Of a stretch of DNA of 64,000 nucleotides, positions 35,232 to 45,812 are shown piece by piece. The notes under the pieces are model-generated. The model worked only from the letters and a program-made list of their open reading frames with translations. It was not told where the DNA came from and did no database searches. This DNA is from Acidobacteriota bacterium (GTDB lineage Bacteria; Acidobacteriota; Thermoanaerobaculia; Thermoanaerobaculales; Thermoanaerobaculaceae). The position numbers were made by a program, and so were the translations under genes. Each line of letters opens with the position of its first letter. Position 1 is the stretch's first letter. The DNA lies in assembly GCA_016213675.1 (NCBI GenBank), contig JACQZW010000034.1, positions 62,001 to 126,000 on the forward strand, read 5' to 3'.

Positions 35232-35964
35232 GACCGTCGCCCTGCTCAAGCGGGAGCTGATGGCGTACTTCTCGTCGCCTCTCGCCTACGTGATCCTCAC
35301 CGCGTTCCTGTTCATCAACGGCTACGTCTTCGCGCTCATCGTCGGCTACCTCAACGACCCGCGCACGCCGCCGATGGCCGCGTTCAAGCTGCTCTTCGGC
35401 GGGACGATCTTCTTCTGGCTCATGCTGCTCTTCGTCCTGCCCGTCATCACCATGCGACTGATCGCCGAGGAGCGCCGCTCGGGCACCCTCGAGGTGCTGC
35501 TCACCTCGCCGGTCAGCGAGACCCAGGTGGTGATCTCGAAGTTCCTCGCCGCCCTCGCCTTCTACCTGTTCCTCTGGCTGCCGACGGTGATCTACGTGCT
35601 GTTGCTGGCCCGCTACTCCAAGGTCGAGGTCGGTCCGGTGGTCGCCGGCTACCTCGGCATCGCGCTGCTCGGCGTGCTCTTCCTCGCCATCGGCACGCTG
35701 ACCTCGGCGCTGGTCAAGAACCAGATCGTCGCCGCGGTGTTCGCCTTCGCGCTCCTCCTCGTGGTCTTCTCCCTCGGCCTCGTCGAGAACCTCGTCTCCG
35801 GCGGCGTGCTCAAGGAGGCCCTCGGCTACATGAACCTGTGGGAGCACATGGACGACTTCTCGAAGGGCATCGTCGACACGCGGCACGTCGTCTACCTGAT
35901 CTCCGGCGCCGGCTTCTTCCTCTTCCTCGCGACCCGAGCGCTGGAAGCCAGCAAGGGGAGGTGA
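35224..35964 (+). CDS. ABC-2 type permease (GldF-like)
   Basis: A 246-residue inner-membrane permease with six predicted spans. The N-terminal LKRELMAYFSSPLAYVILTAFLFINGYVF and ERRSGTLEVLLTSPVSETQVVISKF are typical of GldF/NosY-like ABC-2 permeases. It overlaps the ATPase gene by 8 bases, has its own GGAGG and is followed within 3 bases by the GldG-like gene, so the three are made together. Confidence 0.9.
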   Translation: MGKTVALLKRELMAYFSSPLAYVILTAFLFINGYVFALIVGYLNDPRTPPMAAFKLLFGGTIFFWLMLLFVLPVITMRLIAEERRSGTLEVLLTSPVSETQVVISKFLAALAFYLFLWLPTVIYVLLLARYSKVEVGPVVAGYLGIALLGVLFLAIGTLTSALVKNQIVAAVFAFALLLVVFSLGLVENLVSGGVLKEALGYMNLWEHMDDFSKGIVDTRHVVYLISGAGFFLFLATRALEASKGR

Positions 35965-35967
35965 GCG

Positions 35968-37401
35968 ATGGCACGGGAGAAGGTCTATCAGGCTTCCTCG
36001 GGCGTCCTCGCCGTCCTCCTGGCGGCGGCGCTCGTCGTCATGGTCAACTGGCTCGGCTACCGCCACTACGTGCGCGCCGACTGGACCGGGTCGAAGATGT
36101 ACACCCTGTCGGAGAAGAGCCTCAACGTCCTCAAGGACGTCAAGGACGAGGTCCAGGTCGTCGTCTTCATGACCGGCTCGACGCCGCTCTACTCCGAGAC
36201 CAAGGAGCTGCTCGCCCGCTACCAGGCGGTGGCGCCCAAGCTCAAGGTCGAGTACATCGACCCCGACCGCGACCCGCTGCGGACCAAGACGCTGGCCCAG
36301 CAGTTCGGGGTGTCGGCCGCCAACACCGTGGTCTTCACCGCCGCCGGGCGACAGAAGTACGTCACCTCGGACCAGCTCGCGGAGTACGACTACTCCGGCA
36401 TGCAGATGGGCCAGGCGCCGAAGATGAAGGCGTTCAAGGGCGAGGAGCAGTTCACCGCGGCGATCCTCGGCGTCGTCAACCCCCAGGTGCCGAAGGCCTA
36501 CTTCACCACCGGCCACGGCGAGAACGACCCCGACGGCTTCGAAGAGGACTCGCTGTCGCAGTTCAAGGAGGCGCTCAAGCGCGACAACCTCGAGGTGGCC
36601 AAGGCGTCGCTGCTGACCGGCGCCGTCCCCGAGGATTGCGACCTGCTGATCGTCGCCGGTCCCGCCGCGCCGTTCGCCGATAGCGAGAAGACGGCGATCA
36701 AGTCCTACCTCGACAAGGGCGGGCGCGCGCTGGTCCTGCTCGACCCGGTGCTCGGCGGGCAGATGCGCCCCTCGGGGCTCGAGGAGATGCTCGCGGGCTT
36801 CGGCGTCCTGGTCAACAACGACCTGGTCATCGACCCCGCGCGCCGGTTGCCGCTCTTCGACCTCTCGGCGGTGTACATCACCGACTTCCGCAGCCACCCG
36901 GTGGTCAAGGGCCTCGCGAACGTCGCGGTGCTGCTGCCGGTCGCCCGGTCGGTGACCACGACGACCGCCGCCGGGTTCACCCAGACCATCCTGCTCACCA
37001 CCTCGAACGAGGGCTGGGGCGAGACCGACCTCGCCGGCATCCTCGCGCAGAAGCCCGTCAACAGGGACGCGGTCGACACGCCGGGACCGGTCGCCCTCGG
37101 GGTCGCCGTCGAGTCCGAAACCGACAAGGACAACGGGCTGCGCCTCGTCGTGCTCGGCAACGCGGCGTTCCTCACCAACGCCCAGCTCGCCAACGCCGGG
37201 AACCTCAACCTCGGGCTCAACGCGGTCAACTGGCTGGCCAGGCGGGAGCAGGCGCTCGGCATCGCGCCGCGCTCGCCGGAGCAGGTCCAGCTCTTCCTCA
37301 ACGCCGCGCAGATGCGGGGGATCTACCTCGTGTCGCTGCTCGCCATGCCGGGCGCCGCGATCGCCCTCGGCGTCGCCGTCTGGTGGCGGCGCCGTCGCTA
37401 G
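35968..37401 (+). CDS. GldG-like ABC auxiliary protein
   Basis: A 477-residue protein anchored by N-terminal (VLAVLLAAALVVMVNWLGY) and C-terminal (YLVSLLAMPGAAIALGVAVWW) membrane spans. The large extracytoplasmic domain in between is of the ABC_transp_aux/GldG type (TLSEKSLNVLKDVKDEVQVVVFMTG; YFTTGHGENDP; LDKGGRALVLLDP). It probably partners the upstream permease. The catalytic or binding role is unknown. GGGGAGG precedes the ATG. Confidence 0.88.
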   Translation: MAREKVYQASSGVLAVLLAAALVVMVNWLGYRHYVRADWTGSKMYTLSEKSLNVLKDVKDEVQVVVFMTGSTPLYSETKELLARYQAVAPKLKVEYIDPDRDPLRTKTLAQQFGVSAANTVVFTAAGRQKYVTSDQLAEYDYSGMQMGQAPKMKAFKGEEQFTAAILGVVNPQVPKAYFTTGHGENDPDGFEEDSLSQFKEALKRDNLEVAKASLLTGAVPEDCDLLIVAGPAAPFADSEKTAIKSYLDKGGRALVLLDPVLGGQMRPSGLEEMLAGFGVLVNNDLVIDPARRLPLFDLSAVYITDFRSHPVVKGLANVAVLLPVARSVTTTTAAGFTQTILLTTSNEGWGETDLAGILAQKPVNRDAVDTPGPVALGVAVESETDKDNGLRLVVLGNAAFLTNAQLANAGNLNLGLNAVNWLARREQALGIAPRSPEQVQLFLNAAQMRGIYLVSLLAMPGAAIALGVAVWWRRRR

Positions 37402-37410
37402 GAGGCCGCC

Positions 37411-38748
37411 ATGCGCCCGTTGCGACTCGTCGTCCTGGCCCTCGTCGTGGTCGCCCTCGGCGCCTACATCTACTTCGTCGAGCGCAAGGCGCCGACCACC
37501 GACGAGATCAAGGAGCGCGCCGACAAGCTGTTCCCGGGTCTCGAGCAGGACAAGGTGACCAGGGTCGAGATCACCAACACCCACGGCCGCTTCGAGCTCG
37601 TCAAGGAGGGCGACGACTGGAAGCTGGCCGTGCCGATCGTCGACGACGCGAACAGCGGGGCCGTCTCGGGGCTGCTGTCGGCGCTCGCGTTCCTCAAGGC
37701 GGAGCGGACGCTCGACGCGAAGGACGTCAAGCTCGCCGACTACGGGCTGCAGGACGCCACGCTGACCCTCACCGTCCACGACGACAAGGGCGCCACCACC
37801 ACCCTCAAGCTCGGCGACGACCTGCCCCTGGGCGCCGAGCGGGCCGCCATGACGACCGGAGAGAAGATCTTCCTGGTCGGGAAATACATCGCGACCGAAC
37901 TCGACCGCGACCTGGCCGGCTGGCGCTCGACCGAGCTGGCGCGGGTGATGTCGGCCGACGTCGCCGCGCTGACGGTGCGCTCCGCCGCGGGCCGCGTCGC
38001 CCTCGCCCACGCGGAAGGGGTCTGGGCGCTCACCGAGCCGATCGCGGACCTCGCCGACCGCGACCGCGCGGAGGGGCTGATCGGGAGCATCAACGGGGCC
38101 CAGGTCAAGGAGCACGTGGACGCGCCCGGCGACCTCGCCGCGCTCGGACTGGCGAGCCCGCGGGTCGAGGTGACGCTCGTCCGCAAGGACGACAAGGCAC
38201 CGCTGCAGCTCGCCTTCGGCAACGAGCGCGAGGTGGCCGCTGCGAAGCAGGTGGCGTGCCGGCGCGGCGACCGCGTGCTGTGGGTCGACGCGAGTGCGAT
38301 CAGCAACGCGGAAGGCGCGCTGGTCGACTGGCGCTCGCGACGCCTCGTCGCCCTCGACACCTGGAACGCCGAGGCCCTCACCATCGAGGCCGGCAGCGCG
38401 AAGGCCGCGCTCGAGCGCAAGGACGGAATCTGGAAGTCTGGCGACGTCGAGGTCGACGGCGACGCGGTGAGCCGGCGGCTGGCCGCCCTGTCCGACCTCC
38501 AGGTCGTCGGGTTCGACGTGCCCGGCCCGGGCGGCTCTCCGCTCGGTTCCGTCGAGGTCAAGGTCAAGGACGGCGCCGGGCTCGACGTGAAGCTCTATCC
38601 CGGCACCGACCCCGGAAGCGGCACCGCCGAGGTCAAGGGACGGGCAGGTTTTTTCGCCGTCGACGCGGCCCGTGTCCAGGAGCTGCTCGCCGACCCCGCC
38701 TCCCTCGCCGCACCGAGGCCCACTCCCGCCCCGACACCCACCCCCTGA
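37411..38748 (+). CDS. DUF4340 domain-containing membrane protein
   Basis: A 445-residue protein with an N-terminal membrane anchor (LRLVVLALVVVALGAYIYFV) and repeated beta-rich DUF4340 units, recognisable by KVTRVEITNTHGRFELVKEGDDWKL-type segments that recur with YGLQDATLTLTV. It ends in a Pro/Thr tail. DUF4340 genes often close GldA/F/G operons, as here. The stop lies 3 bases before the left end of inverted-repeat element copy 2. Confidence 0.85.
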   Translation: MRPLRLVVLALVVVALGAYIYFVERKAPTTDEIKERADKLFPGLEQDKVTRVEITNTHGRFELVKEGDDWKLAVPIVDDANSGAVSGLLSALAFLKAERTLDAKDVKLADYGLQDATLTLTVHDDKGATTTLKLGDDLPLGAERAAMTTGEKIFLVGKYIATELDRDLAGWRSTELARVMSADVAALTVRSAAGRVALAHAEGVWALTEPIADLADRDRAEGLIGSINGAQVKEHVDAPGDLAALGLASPRVEVTLVRKDDKAPLQLAFGNEREVAAAKQVACRRGDRVLWVDASAISNAEGALVDWRSRRLVALDTWNAEALTIEAGSAKAALERKDGIWKSGDVEVDGDAVSRRLAALSDLQVVGFDVPGPGGSPLGSVEVKVKDGAGLDVKLYPGTDPGSGTAEVKGRAGFFAVDAARVQELLADPASLAAPRPTPAPTPTP

Positions 38749-38751
38749 ACC

Positions 38752-38849
38752 CCGGGGTCAGGTCTTGTACTATGTGACCTGGCCCGGGCGCGGCGGGATT
38801 CTGGGAAGAGGCGGATCGGTTACCCCAATAGTACAAGACCTGACCCCGG
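38752..38849. repeat. Inverted-repeat element, copy 2 (MITE/REP-like)
   Basis: A 98-bp element with perfect 21-bp inverted ends (38752-38772 and 38829-38849), sharing GGGGTCAGGTCTTGTAC and the inner right-hand CCCCAATAGTAC with copy 1. It sits in the convergent junction between the DUF4340 gene and the alpha/beta hydrolase and supplies the latter's stop codon. Confidence 0.8.
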
Positions 38850-39525
38850 TGGCGAAGGCGGAGATGGCGGCGGCGGCGGCGGACGGCGCGGTCTGGAGGA
38901 GGAGGTGGGGCGCGTCGAGCGCGACCACCTGGACGTCGGGGAGGAGTCGGCGGATGAGCTCGAGGTTGTGGGCGCGGACGATGCGGTCCCGCCGGCCCGC
39001 CAGGTAGAGCACCGGCACCAGGCAGCCCTTCAGCGCCGAGCGGGCGTCGACGGCGAGGATCTCGCGGCCACGCAGCGCCCACACCGCGGGTCGGACCGGC
39101 GCCTGCGCTTCGGCGAACAGCGCGCGCAGCTCCCGGCTTTCGCGGATCCCCAGCGAGTTCCAGCGGCGCAGCGTGGTCGGGACGAGACGGAAGAGCCACG
39201 GCCGGCTGAGCACCGCGGCCCACGCCGGCAGGAAGCGGATCGGGTTGGCGACGAACGAGCCGGCCAGGACCACGCCGGCGAGCCCGGGCGGGTGCCCCGC
39301 GGCGATCGTGAGCGCCAGCGGTCCCGAGAACGACTCGCCCAGCACGATGAAGTCGCCGTCGGCCGGCAGGCTGCGACGGACCAGCGGGAGAAGCTCGTCG
39401 TAGCTCAGCGGCTCATCGGTCGGGTAGGCGACGACGATCGGCTCGAGCTCCGGCGGCAGGGCGTCGACCAGCGGCCGGAAGAGCACGCCGGTACCGTCCA
39501 TCCCGGGCAGCAGGACGAGCTTCAT
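38770..39525 (-). CDS. Alpha/beta hydrolase with element-derived C-terminus
   Basis: A 251-residue alpha/beta hydrolase. LVLLPGMDGTGVLFRPLVDAL opens the fold, GESFSGPLA carries the nucleophile serine, LAGRRDRIV the acid region and DAPHLLL the catalytic histidine. The substrate is unknown. The last 25 or so residues, from GVRSCTIGV to the end, are encoded by inverted-repeat element copy 2, including the stop at 38770-38772. The native end was therefore replaced or extended by the insertion. It lies downstream of the NtrC-type regulator gene in the same direction. Confidence 0.85.
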   Translation of the reverse strand: MKLVLLPGMDGTGVLFRPLVDALPPELEPIVVAYPTDEPLSYDELLPLVRRSLPADGDFIVLGESFSGPLALTIAAGHPPGLAGVVLAGSFVANPIRFLPAWAAVLSRPWLFRLVPTTLRRWNSLGIRESRELRALFAEAQAPVRPAVWALRGREILAVDARSALKGCLVPVLYLAGRRDRIVRAHNLELIRRLLPDVQVVALDAPHLLLQTAPSAAAAAISAFATGVRSCTIGVTDPPLPRIPPRPGQVT

Positions 39526-39559
39526 CGTGCCGTCGCCGTTCCCCTCATCTTCGTCCCGA

Positions 39560-39600
39560 CCCTCGAGCCTTAAGCCCCAGCCCCGAGCCTCGATCCCGCC
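39560..39600. repeat. 7-base-period tract between the regulator and hydrolase genes
   Basis: Five to six imperfect 7-base units (CTCGAGC, CTTAAGC, CCCAGCC and so on), purine-rich on the sense (minus) strand, end at the stop of the response regulator gene. Confidence 0.6.
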
Positions 39601-40958
<1,358 letters not shown>

Positions 40959-40962
<4 letters not shown>

Positions 40963-43733
40963 ACGGTCCCCCCCGCTGCCGGCAGCTCGACGCGCACCAA
41001 GGCGCCGGTCGGCTGGTTCGGCAGCACCTTGATGGTTCCGGCGTGCGCCTGGACGATGTCGCGGGTGATGGCGAGACCGAGGCCCGTCCCGCCGCGCCCC
41101 TGCCGGGTTGTGACGAACGGCTCGAAGATCTTCTCCGCGAGCCCCTCGGGCACGCCGGGCCCGTTGTCGGCGACCTCCAGGCAGACCGGGTCGCCGCCGC
41201 CAATCCGCACCTCGACGCGGCCGCCGACCGGCGTCGCCTGGACGGCGTTGCGCAGCAGGTTGTGCATGACCAGCTCGAGCTGGACGCGATTGCCCGCGAC
41301 GACCGCCTCGCCGCGCTCGACGAGGGAGAGCTCGATACCGGCCCGCTCGGCCTCGGGGCGCATCTGGATGAACTCGTCGCGGGCCACGGCCACGAGGTCG
41401 ACTGGTTGGCGTTCGAACCCCGCCGGACGCGCGAGCTCCAGGAGGTTCGAGACGATACGGGCGACACGGAAGGCCTGCTCCTCGAGCTTCTCGACCAGCG
41501 GCTGGCGCGGGTCGCCGGCCTGGGTCAGGTCGCGGAGGAGCTGCGCATACGAGGCGATCCCGGTCATCGGCGTGTTGACCTCGTGGGCCAGCCCGGCGGC
41601 CAGCCGGCCGAGGGCTGCCAGCCGTTCCTGGTCGGCGAGCCGCTGCTCGAGCGAGAGCTGCTCGGTGATGTCGTCGAGCGACACCACGCGGCCGTCGAAC
41701 CGCCCAGGCTCGACCTCCAGCGCCGACGTCGAGAGCAGGCCGGTGTGGTCGCCGTCGCCGGAGAGGAGCTGGACCTGCACGCTGGCCAGGCCGGCGGGCA
41801 GGCGGGACTGCCACTCCGGCCGCAGGTTCACGACGCTGCCCAGCCGCACCCCGACGAGCTGGCTCGAGGTGGTGCGCAGCAGCACCGCGGCGCGCTCGTT
41901 GGCGCGCAGGATCTTGCCCGTCGCGTCGCAGATCAGCAGGGCGGCGGCGGAGAACTCGAAGACGCGCTCGAGGTAGTCCTCGAGCAGCCTGTGCTCCTCG
42001 ACCTGGCGGCGCAGGTCGGCGAGGAGCAGCGTGTTCTCGAGGGCCAGGGCGGCTTGGGCGGCGAGGGCGGCGACGAGCCGCCGTTCGCCGTGGCCGAGCG
42101 GCAACCCGCCCTGCCGGCGGCCGCAGTAGAGCAGGCCGACGACGCGGCTGTCGCGCTCGAGCACGAAGCGGGTGGTCAGCCCCGCCTCGGCGAGCGGGCG
42201 CTCCCAGTCGCTGGGGAACTGCCCCCTGGCACTGGCGAAGGAGAGGACCGGGAAGTTCGGCTCGCGCGGCGACGGATACAGCCGGTCTCCTTGCGCCAGG
42301 TAGGTGACTACGGGCTCCACCGCGAGCGCCTCCTGGACGAGCCTGGTCAGACGGGCGAGGAGCTCGCCGGGATCGCGGTGCCCGGCCGCCTCCTCGGCGA
42401 ACGTGGTGAGGGCGCGGCGGGCCGCCAGCCGCTCCCGGTACTGCAGCCGCTCCAGGCTCTCGAGCAGGAAGCGGCGTGCCGGCAGGGTGAGAAGGACGAG
42501 GAGGATGCCGCCGGCGACGGCGACGAGGTTCCGCCAGTTGCCGAGCTGGAACCCGACCTGGGTGATGGCGTAGTTGAGGAGGGCGAAGGAGAGCCCGCCG
42601 AGCAGCACGGCGATGCCGGTCGCGACCACCTGGCGGGTGATGTCCTCGAGGTCCCAGAGGCGGAACTCGAGGAGCGAGGACGCGACCCCGAGCGGCACCA
42701 GGGCCAACGGGAGCAGCGAGACCCAGGTCAGCACCTCGAGCTCCGCGCCGGCCCACTGCGGGATCAGCGACAGCAGCAGGTAGGGCGTGAACCCGGCCGC
42801 GGCGCCGAGCGCGACCCACTCGACCTGGCGTCGGCGGGTGGGGTCGTCACGGCTGACCAGGTAGGCGCGGACGCCGAGAACGGCAGCGGCGAAGACGCCG
42901 AGGACCACGAGCAGAGCGGTCGCGCCGTCGAGGGTCTCCGCCAGGAGCATTCCGCCCCACACCGGCGGCACCAGGCCGGCCGCCAGGCCGGTCCGCGCCA
43001 TGGCTACCAGGACGGACGGCACGAACGCCACGCGGAGCCAGCCGACGCGCATGGTCCGCCGCGGGAAGGTCGCGAAGAAGCTGACCAGCAGGGGTGGCAG
43101 CGCGAGGCGCCCGAAGTCGCGGACGAGGAGGAGGAACTGGCTGGAGGCCGAAGGGGGCTGGGAGAGTGGGACCACGATCGCGACGAACAGCGCCTCGGCA
43201 AGGGCGAGGAAGCGTCCGGCGTGGCCGGTCGGGTGGCCGATGAAGACGATCGCCGCCACGACCAGGGTGAACATCGTGGCGAAGGCCACCAGCAGGTACC
43301 GCACGTCGACGCGGGCGACCGGGGGATAGTAGGCCGTGTCCCGGGTCGCGCCGCCGCGGTCGACGGTGAGGATCGACACCCGGCGGGCGTAGACGGCCCG
43401 CTCGATGTCCTGAACCTGGGAGGCCGGGACCCCGTCGATCGAGGTGATGACGTCGCCCCAGGCGAGACCGGCGCGCGCCGCGCCGCTGCGCGGGGTGACG
43501 CCGACGATCATGAAGCCCTGTTCGATGTGGACGGTTTGGAAGTCAAGCTGCTGAAACTCGTCGACCCGCTGGACCGCGGCGCGCAGCCCGACGATCACGG
43601 CGAGGACCCCGGCGACCAGGAGCACCACGCTGCGCGTGGGGTGCTCGTGCCGCTGCCACCACCCGCGGCCCGGGAGGACGAAGTGCGCCGAGTCGCGCAC
43701 CACCGCCATCTGGCCAGAACGCGTGTCCATCAC
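40959..43733 (-). CDS. PDZ-7TM-GAF-PAS sensor histidine kinase
   Basis: A 924-residue kinase. It has an N-terminal span and a PDZ domain (about 50-110, GFMIVGVTPRSGAARAGLAWGDVI), several further spans (about 130-420), a GAF domain (about 455-600) and a PAS domain (about 610-690). HisKA (AHEVNTPMTGIASYAQLL, phospho-His in HE) and HATPase (NLLRNAVQAT, DNGPGVPEGL, GRGGTGLGL) complete it. The PDZ domain suggests sensing of exposed protein C-termini or proteolysis at the envelope. The GTG at 43733 is 7 nt from TATACC; an ATG follows one codon later. It overlaps its response regulator gene by four bases. Confidence 0.9.
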
Positions 43734-43752
43734 CTTGGATGGTATACGAAAA

Positions 43753-43780
43753 GCCGAACGTGAGGTTGCTCACGTTCGGC
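43753..43780 (-). terminator. Intrinsic terminator of the DUF4097 gene
   Basis: A perfect 12-bp stem (GCCGAACGTGAG with its complement) and a 4-nt loop are followed on the minus strand by TTTT. The -10 box of the kinase gene (43746-43741) starts 6 bases after the stem, so the terminator occupies the -35 region of the next promoter. Confidence 0.75.
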
Positions 43781-43843
43781 ATATCGTCCATCGGAATGCT
43801 CCGGCGGCGCGCTGGCCGACGGCGGTCCGAGGCCGGCGCGGGA

Positions 43844-44860
43844 CTACGAGCGATGCAGGGTGATGTCCCCGGACGAGGTCTCGACCTCGACCTTGCCGGT
43901 CGCGCCCGTCGGTTCGGGCCGCCGCTCGGGCGTCGATCCCTCGTCCGACCCGGCCGCAGGCGCGTCGGCGGTTCCGCCCTGTCCGCCGAGGGTGAAGGTC
44001 CGCTCGCGGCGTCCGAAGGAGCCGGGGAAGTCGGAGCGGATGTGCCCGCTCGTGGTGCTGACCCTGCCGGTCAGGGAGACGTCCCGCGGCAGGCGCAGGG
44101 TGACGTCGCCCGACGCAGTGTTGACGATCGCGCGGGTGGCGCCGTCCGCGTCGCGCCACGTCGCCCGCACGTCGCCCGAGGCCGTGTGCGCCGACAGCTC
44201 GCCGCGCAGGCGATCGAAGCGAAGGTCGCCGGAGGCGGTGTCGACCTGCACCCGGCGGACACCCGTTCGCAGCTCGACGTCGCCCGACGCCGTCTGTGCC
44301 TCGAGCTCATCGAGGTCGTCACCGGTCACGCGCACGTCGCCCGAGGCGGTCTCGACCACCAGGCGCCCGACACCGCCGGCTACCTGCACGTCGCCGGATG
44401 AGGTCTCGACGCGGACCGGCTCGGAGAGGACCTCGTCACCGTTGAGGACGACGTCGCCGGAGGCGGTGTGCACCTCCAGCCGGCAGTGCGGAGGCAGCGT
44501 CAACTGGATCGTGCCGCGCGTGTGGAAGTACCCGATCATCATCACGTTGGCCCGCCGGGAAGGGACACGGATCTCGAGCCGGCCCGCACTGTCGGCGAAC
44601 ACCGGCTTGCTCCGCTCCACCCAGCGCGCGGCGGCGGAGCGAGAGCTGGCGCGGGCCTCGAGGTCGACCTTGACCGCGATCGACTCGCCGCGCTGCACCG
44701 TGACCTCGACGTCGAGGGAGCGCGCGTCGACCTCGACGGACTTGCCGGTCTCCGCCGGGAACGTCCGGGCATCGTGGTAGGCGAGCGGCGCCCTCGGCGG
44801 CCGGCACGCGAGCGCCGACACCAGGGCAACGAAGACGAGCAACGCGGACCGCCGTCGCAT
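43844..44860 (-). CDS. DUF4097 beta-solenoid lipoprotein
   Basis: A 338-residue lipoprotein (lipobox LVSALAC) whose body is a series of about eight short beta repeats of the form V-x-T-A-S-G-D-V, spaced 20-25 residues apart. This is typical of the DUF4097 (putative adhesin) family and predicts a right-handed solenoid. The function is unknown; relatives sit beside anti-sigma or envelope-stress genes. GGAGGTG precedes the ATG at 44860, and a TACACT box is at 44886-44891. A long inverted repeat lies just upstream. Confidence 0.82.
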   Translation of the reverse strand: MRRRSALLVFVALVSALACRPPRAPLAYHDARTFPAETGKSVEVDARSLDVEVTVQRGESIAVKVDLEARASSRSAAARWVERSKPVFADSAGRLEIRVPSRRANVMMIGYFHTRGTIQLTLPPHCRLEVHTASGDVVLNGDEVLSEPVRVETSSGDVQVAGGVGRLVVETASGDVRVTGDDLDELEAQTASGDVELRTGVRRVQVDTASGDLRFDRLRGELSAHTASGDVRATWRDADGATRAIVNTASGDVTLRLPRDVSLTGRVSTTSGHIRSDFPGSFGRRERTFTLGGQGGTADAPAAGSDEGSTPERRPEPTGATGKVEVETSSGDITLHRS

Positions 44861-44910
44861 GGGCACCTCCACTGCAATCCAACGAAGTGTAAGCCCCCCG
44901 GGTTCTGGAG

Positions 44911-45134
44911 ACAGGGTTGAAGCTGTGCCCGCCCGCCCACCCGACCAGGCTTGCCCGCTCGCCCGCCCGGCCAGGCTTGCACGCCCACCCACCCGACCAG
45001 GCTTGAAGCAAGGACGGGCTCGGGTTGTGTCGTTGCTGTCTTTGCTTCAAGCCTGGGTGGAGGGGTGGGCGTGCACCCCTGGGAGGGTGGTTGGGAGGGC
45101 AACCCTGGAGGGGTGGGCGGGTGTGCAACCCTGT
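44911..45134. repeat. Long imperfect inverted repeat, about 225 bp
   Basis: The left arm (44911-45012) and right arm (45041-45134) are imperfect reverse complements over about 95 bases. A perfect 15-bp core (44997-45011 with 45042-45056) closes a 30-nt loop. Within the arms CCAGGCTTG recurs three times at 28-32-base spacing in a C-rich setting. It lies between the CBS gene stop and the DUF4097 promoter and could fold into a very large hairpin. Confidence 0.75.
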
Positions 45135-45137
45135 CGT

Positions 45138-45569
45138 TCAGGCCTGAATCGCCTCGAGCATCCGCACGGCCAGGCGGAGGAAGTCGGCCTCGGTGACGAT
45201 GCCGACCAGGCGACCGTCCTTCGCGACGACCGGCAGGCAGCCGAACCGGTTGTCGAGGAGGAGGCGGGCCGCCTCGCGGACGCTCGAGTCCGGGGACACG
45301 CTGACCACGTCGTGCATCAGCTCGCCCACCGGGATGCGGGAGAACAGCCGCTTCTCCTCGCGGGCGCTGACCTCGGCGAACACCGAGAACGACGCCGCCA
45401 ACATGTCCCGGTGGGTGACCAGGCCGACGAGCCGGCCGTCGCGCACCACGGGGAGGTGGCGGATGCGTCCGCGCTCCATGCAGGCGCGGGCGTCGGCGAG
45501 CGTGTCGTCCTCGGCCAGCGTGACGAGCTCGCGCGACATGATGTCGGCGACCTTCAGCCGGTGTGGCAT
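45138..45569 (-). CDS. Paired CBS-domain protein
   Basis: A 143-residue protein made of two CBS domains (about 8-60, VADIMSRELVTLAEDDTLADARACM; and 80-135, MHDVVSVSPDSSVREAARLLL). Such Bateman modules bind adenine nucleotides or SAM and report energy state to partner proteins. The ATG at 45569 is 6 nt from TATACT (45581-45576), a consensus-like leaderless promoter. The partner is not evident. Confidence 0.88.
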   Translation of the reverse strand: MPHRLKVADIMSRELVTLAEDDTLADARACMERGRIRHLPVVRDGRLVGLVTHRDMLAASFSVFAEVSAREEKRLFSRIPVGELMHDVVSVSPDSSVREAARLLLDNRFGCLPVVAKDGRLVGIVTEADFLRLAVRMLEAIQA

Positions 45570-45620
45570 GAACCGAGTATAGCCTCGCGGGCGGGGCGAC
45601 AAGGTGCCGCAGCGCACGGA

Positions 45621-45662
45621 TGGAGTCGGGAGTCGGGAGTGAAGAGTCAGAAGTCAAAGACC
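45621..45662. repeat. 7-base-period purine-rich tract
   Basis: Five to six 7-base units (TGGAGTC, GGGAGTC, GGGAGTG, AAGAGTC, AGAAGTC) lie in the divergent gap between the CBS and aconitase genes, upstream of a TATACT box at 45744-45749. Confidence 0.65.
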
Positions 45663-45812
45663 AGGCAGAACGGGGATGGAGACCGGGCACCCTGTCGGGT
45701 TCCTGCGCTCTCAGATCTTCACTGTTCACTGCCTTGTCGGGCGTATACTTCCGCGACTGCGGCGCAGGCATGAACGAGCCGGCCCGCAGGTTTTCCCACT
45801 GGGAGGGCACAC

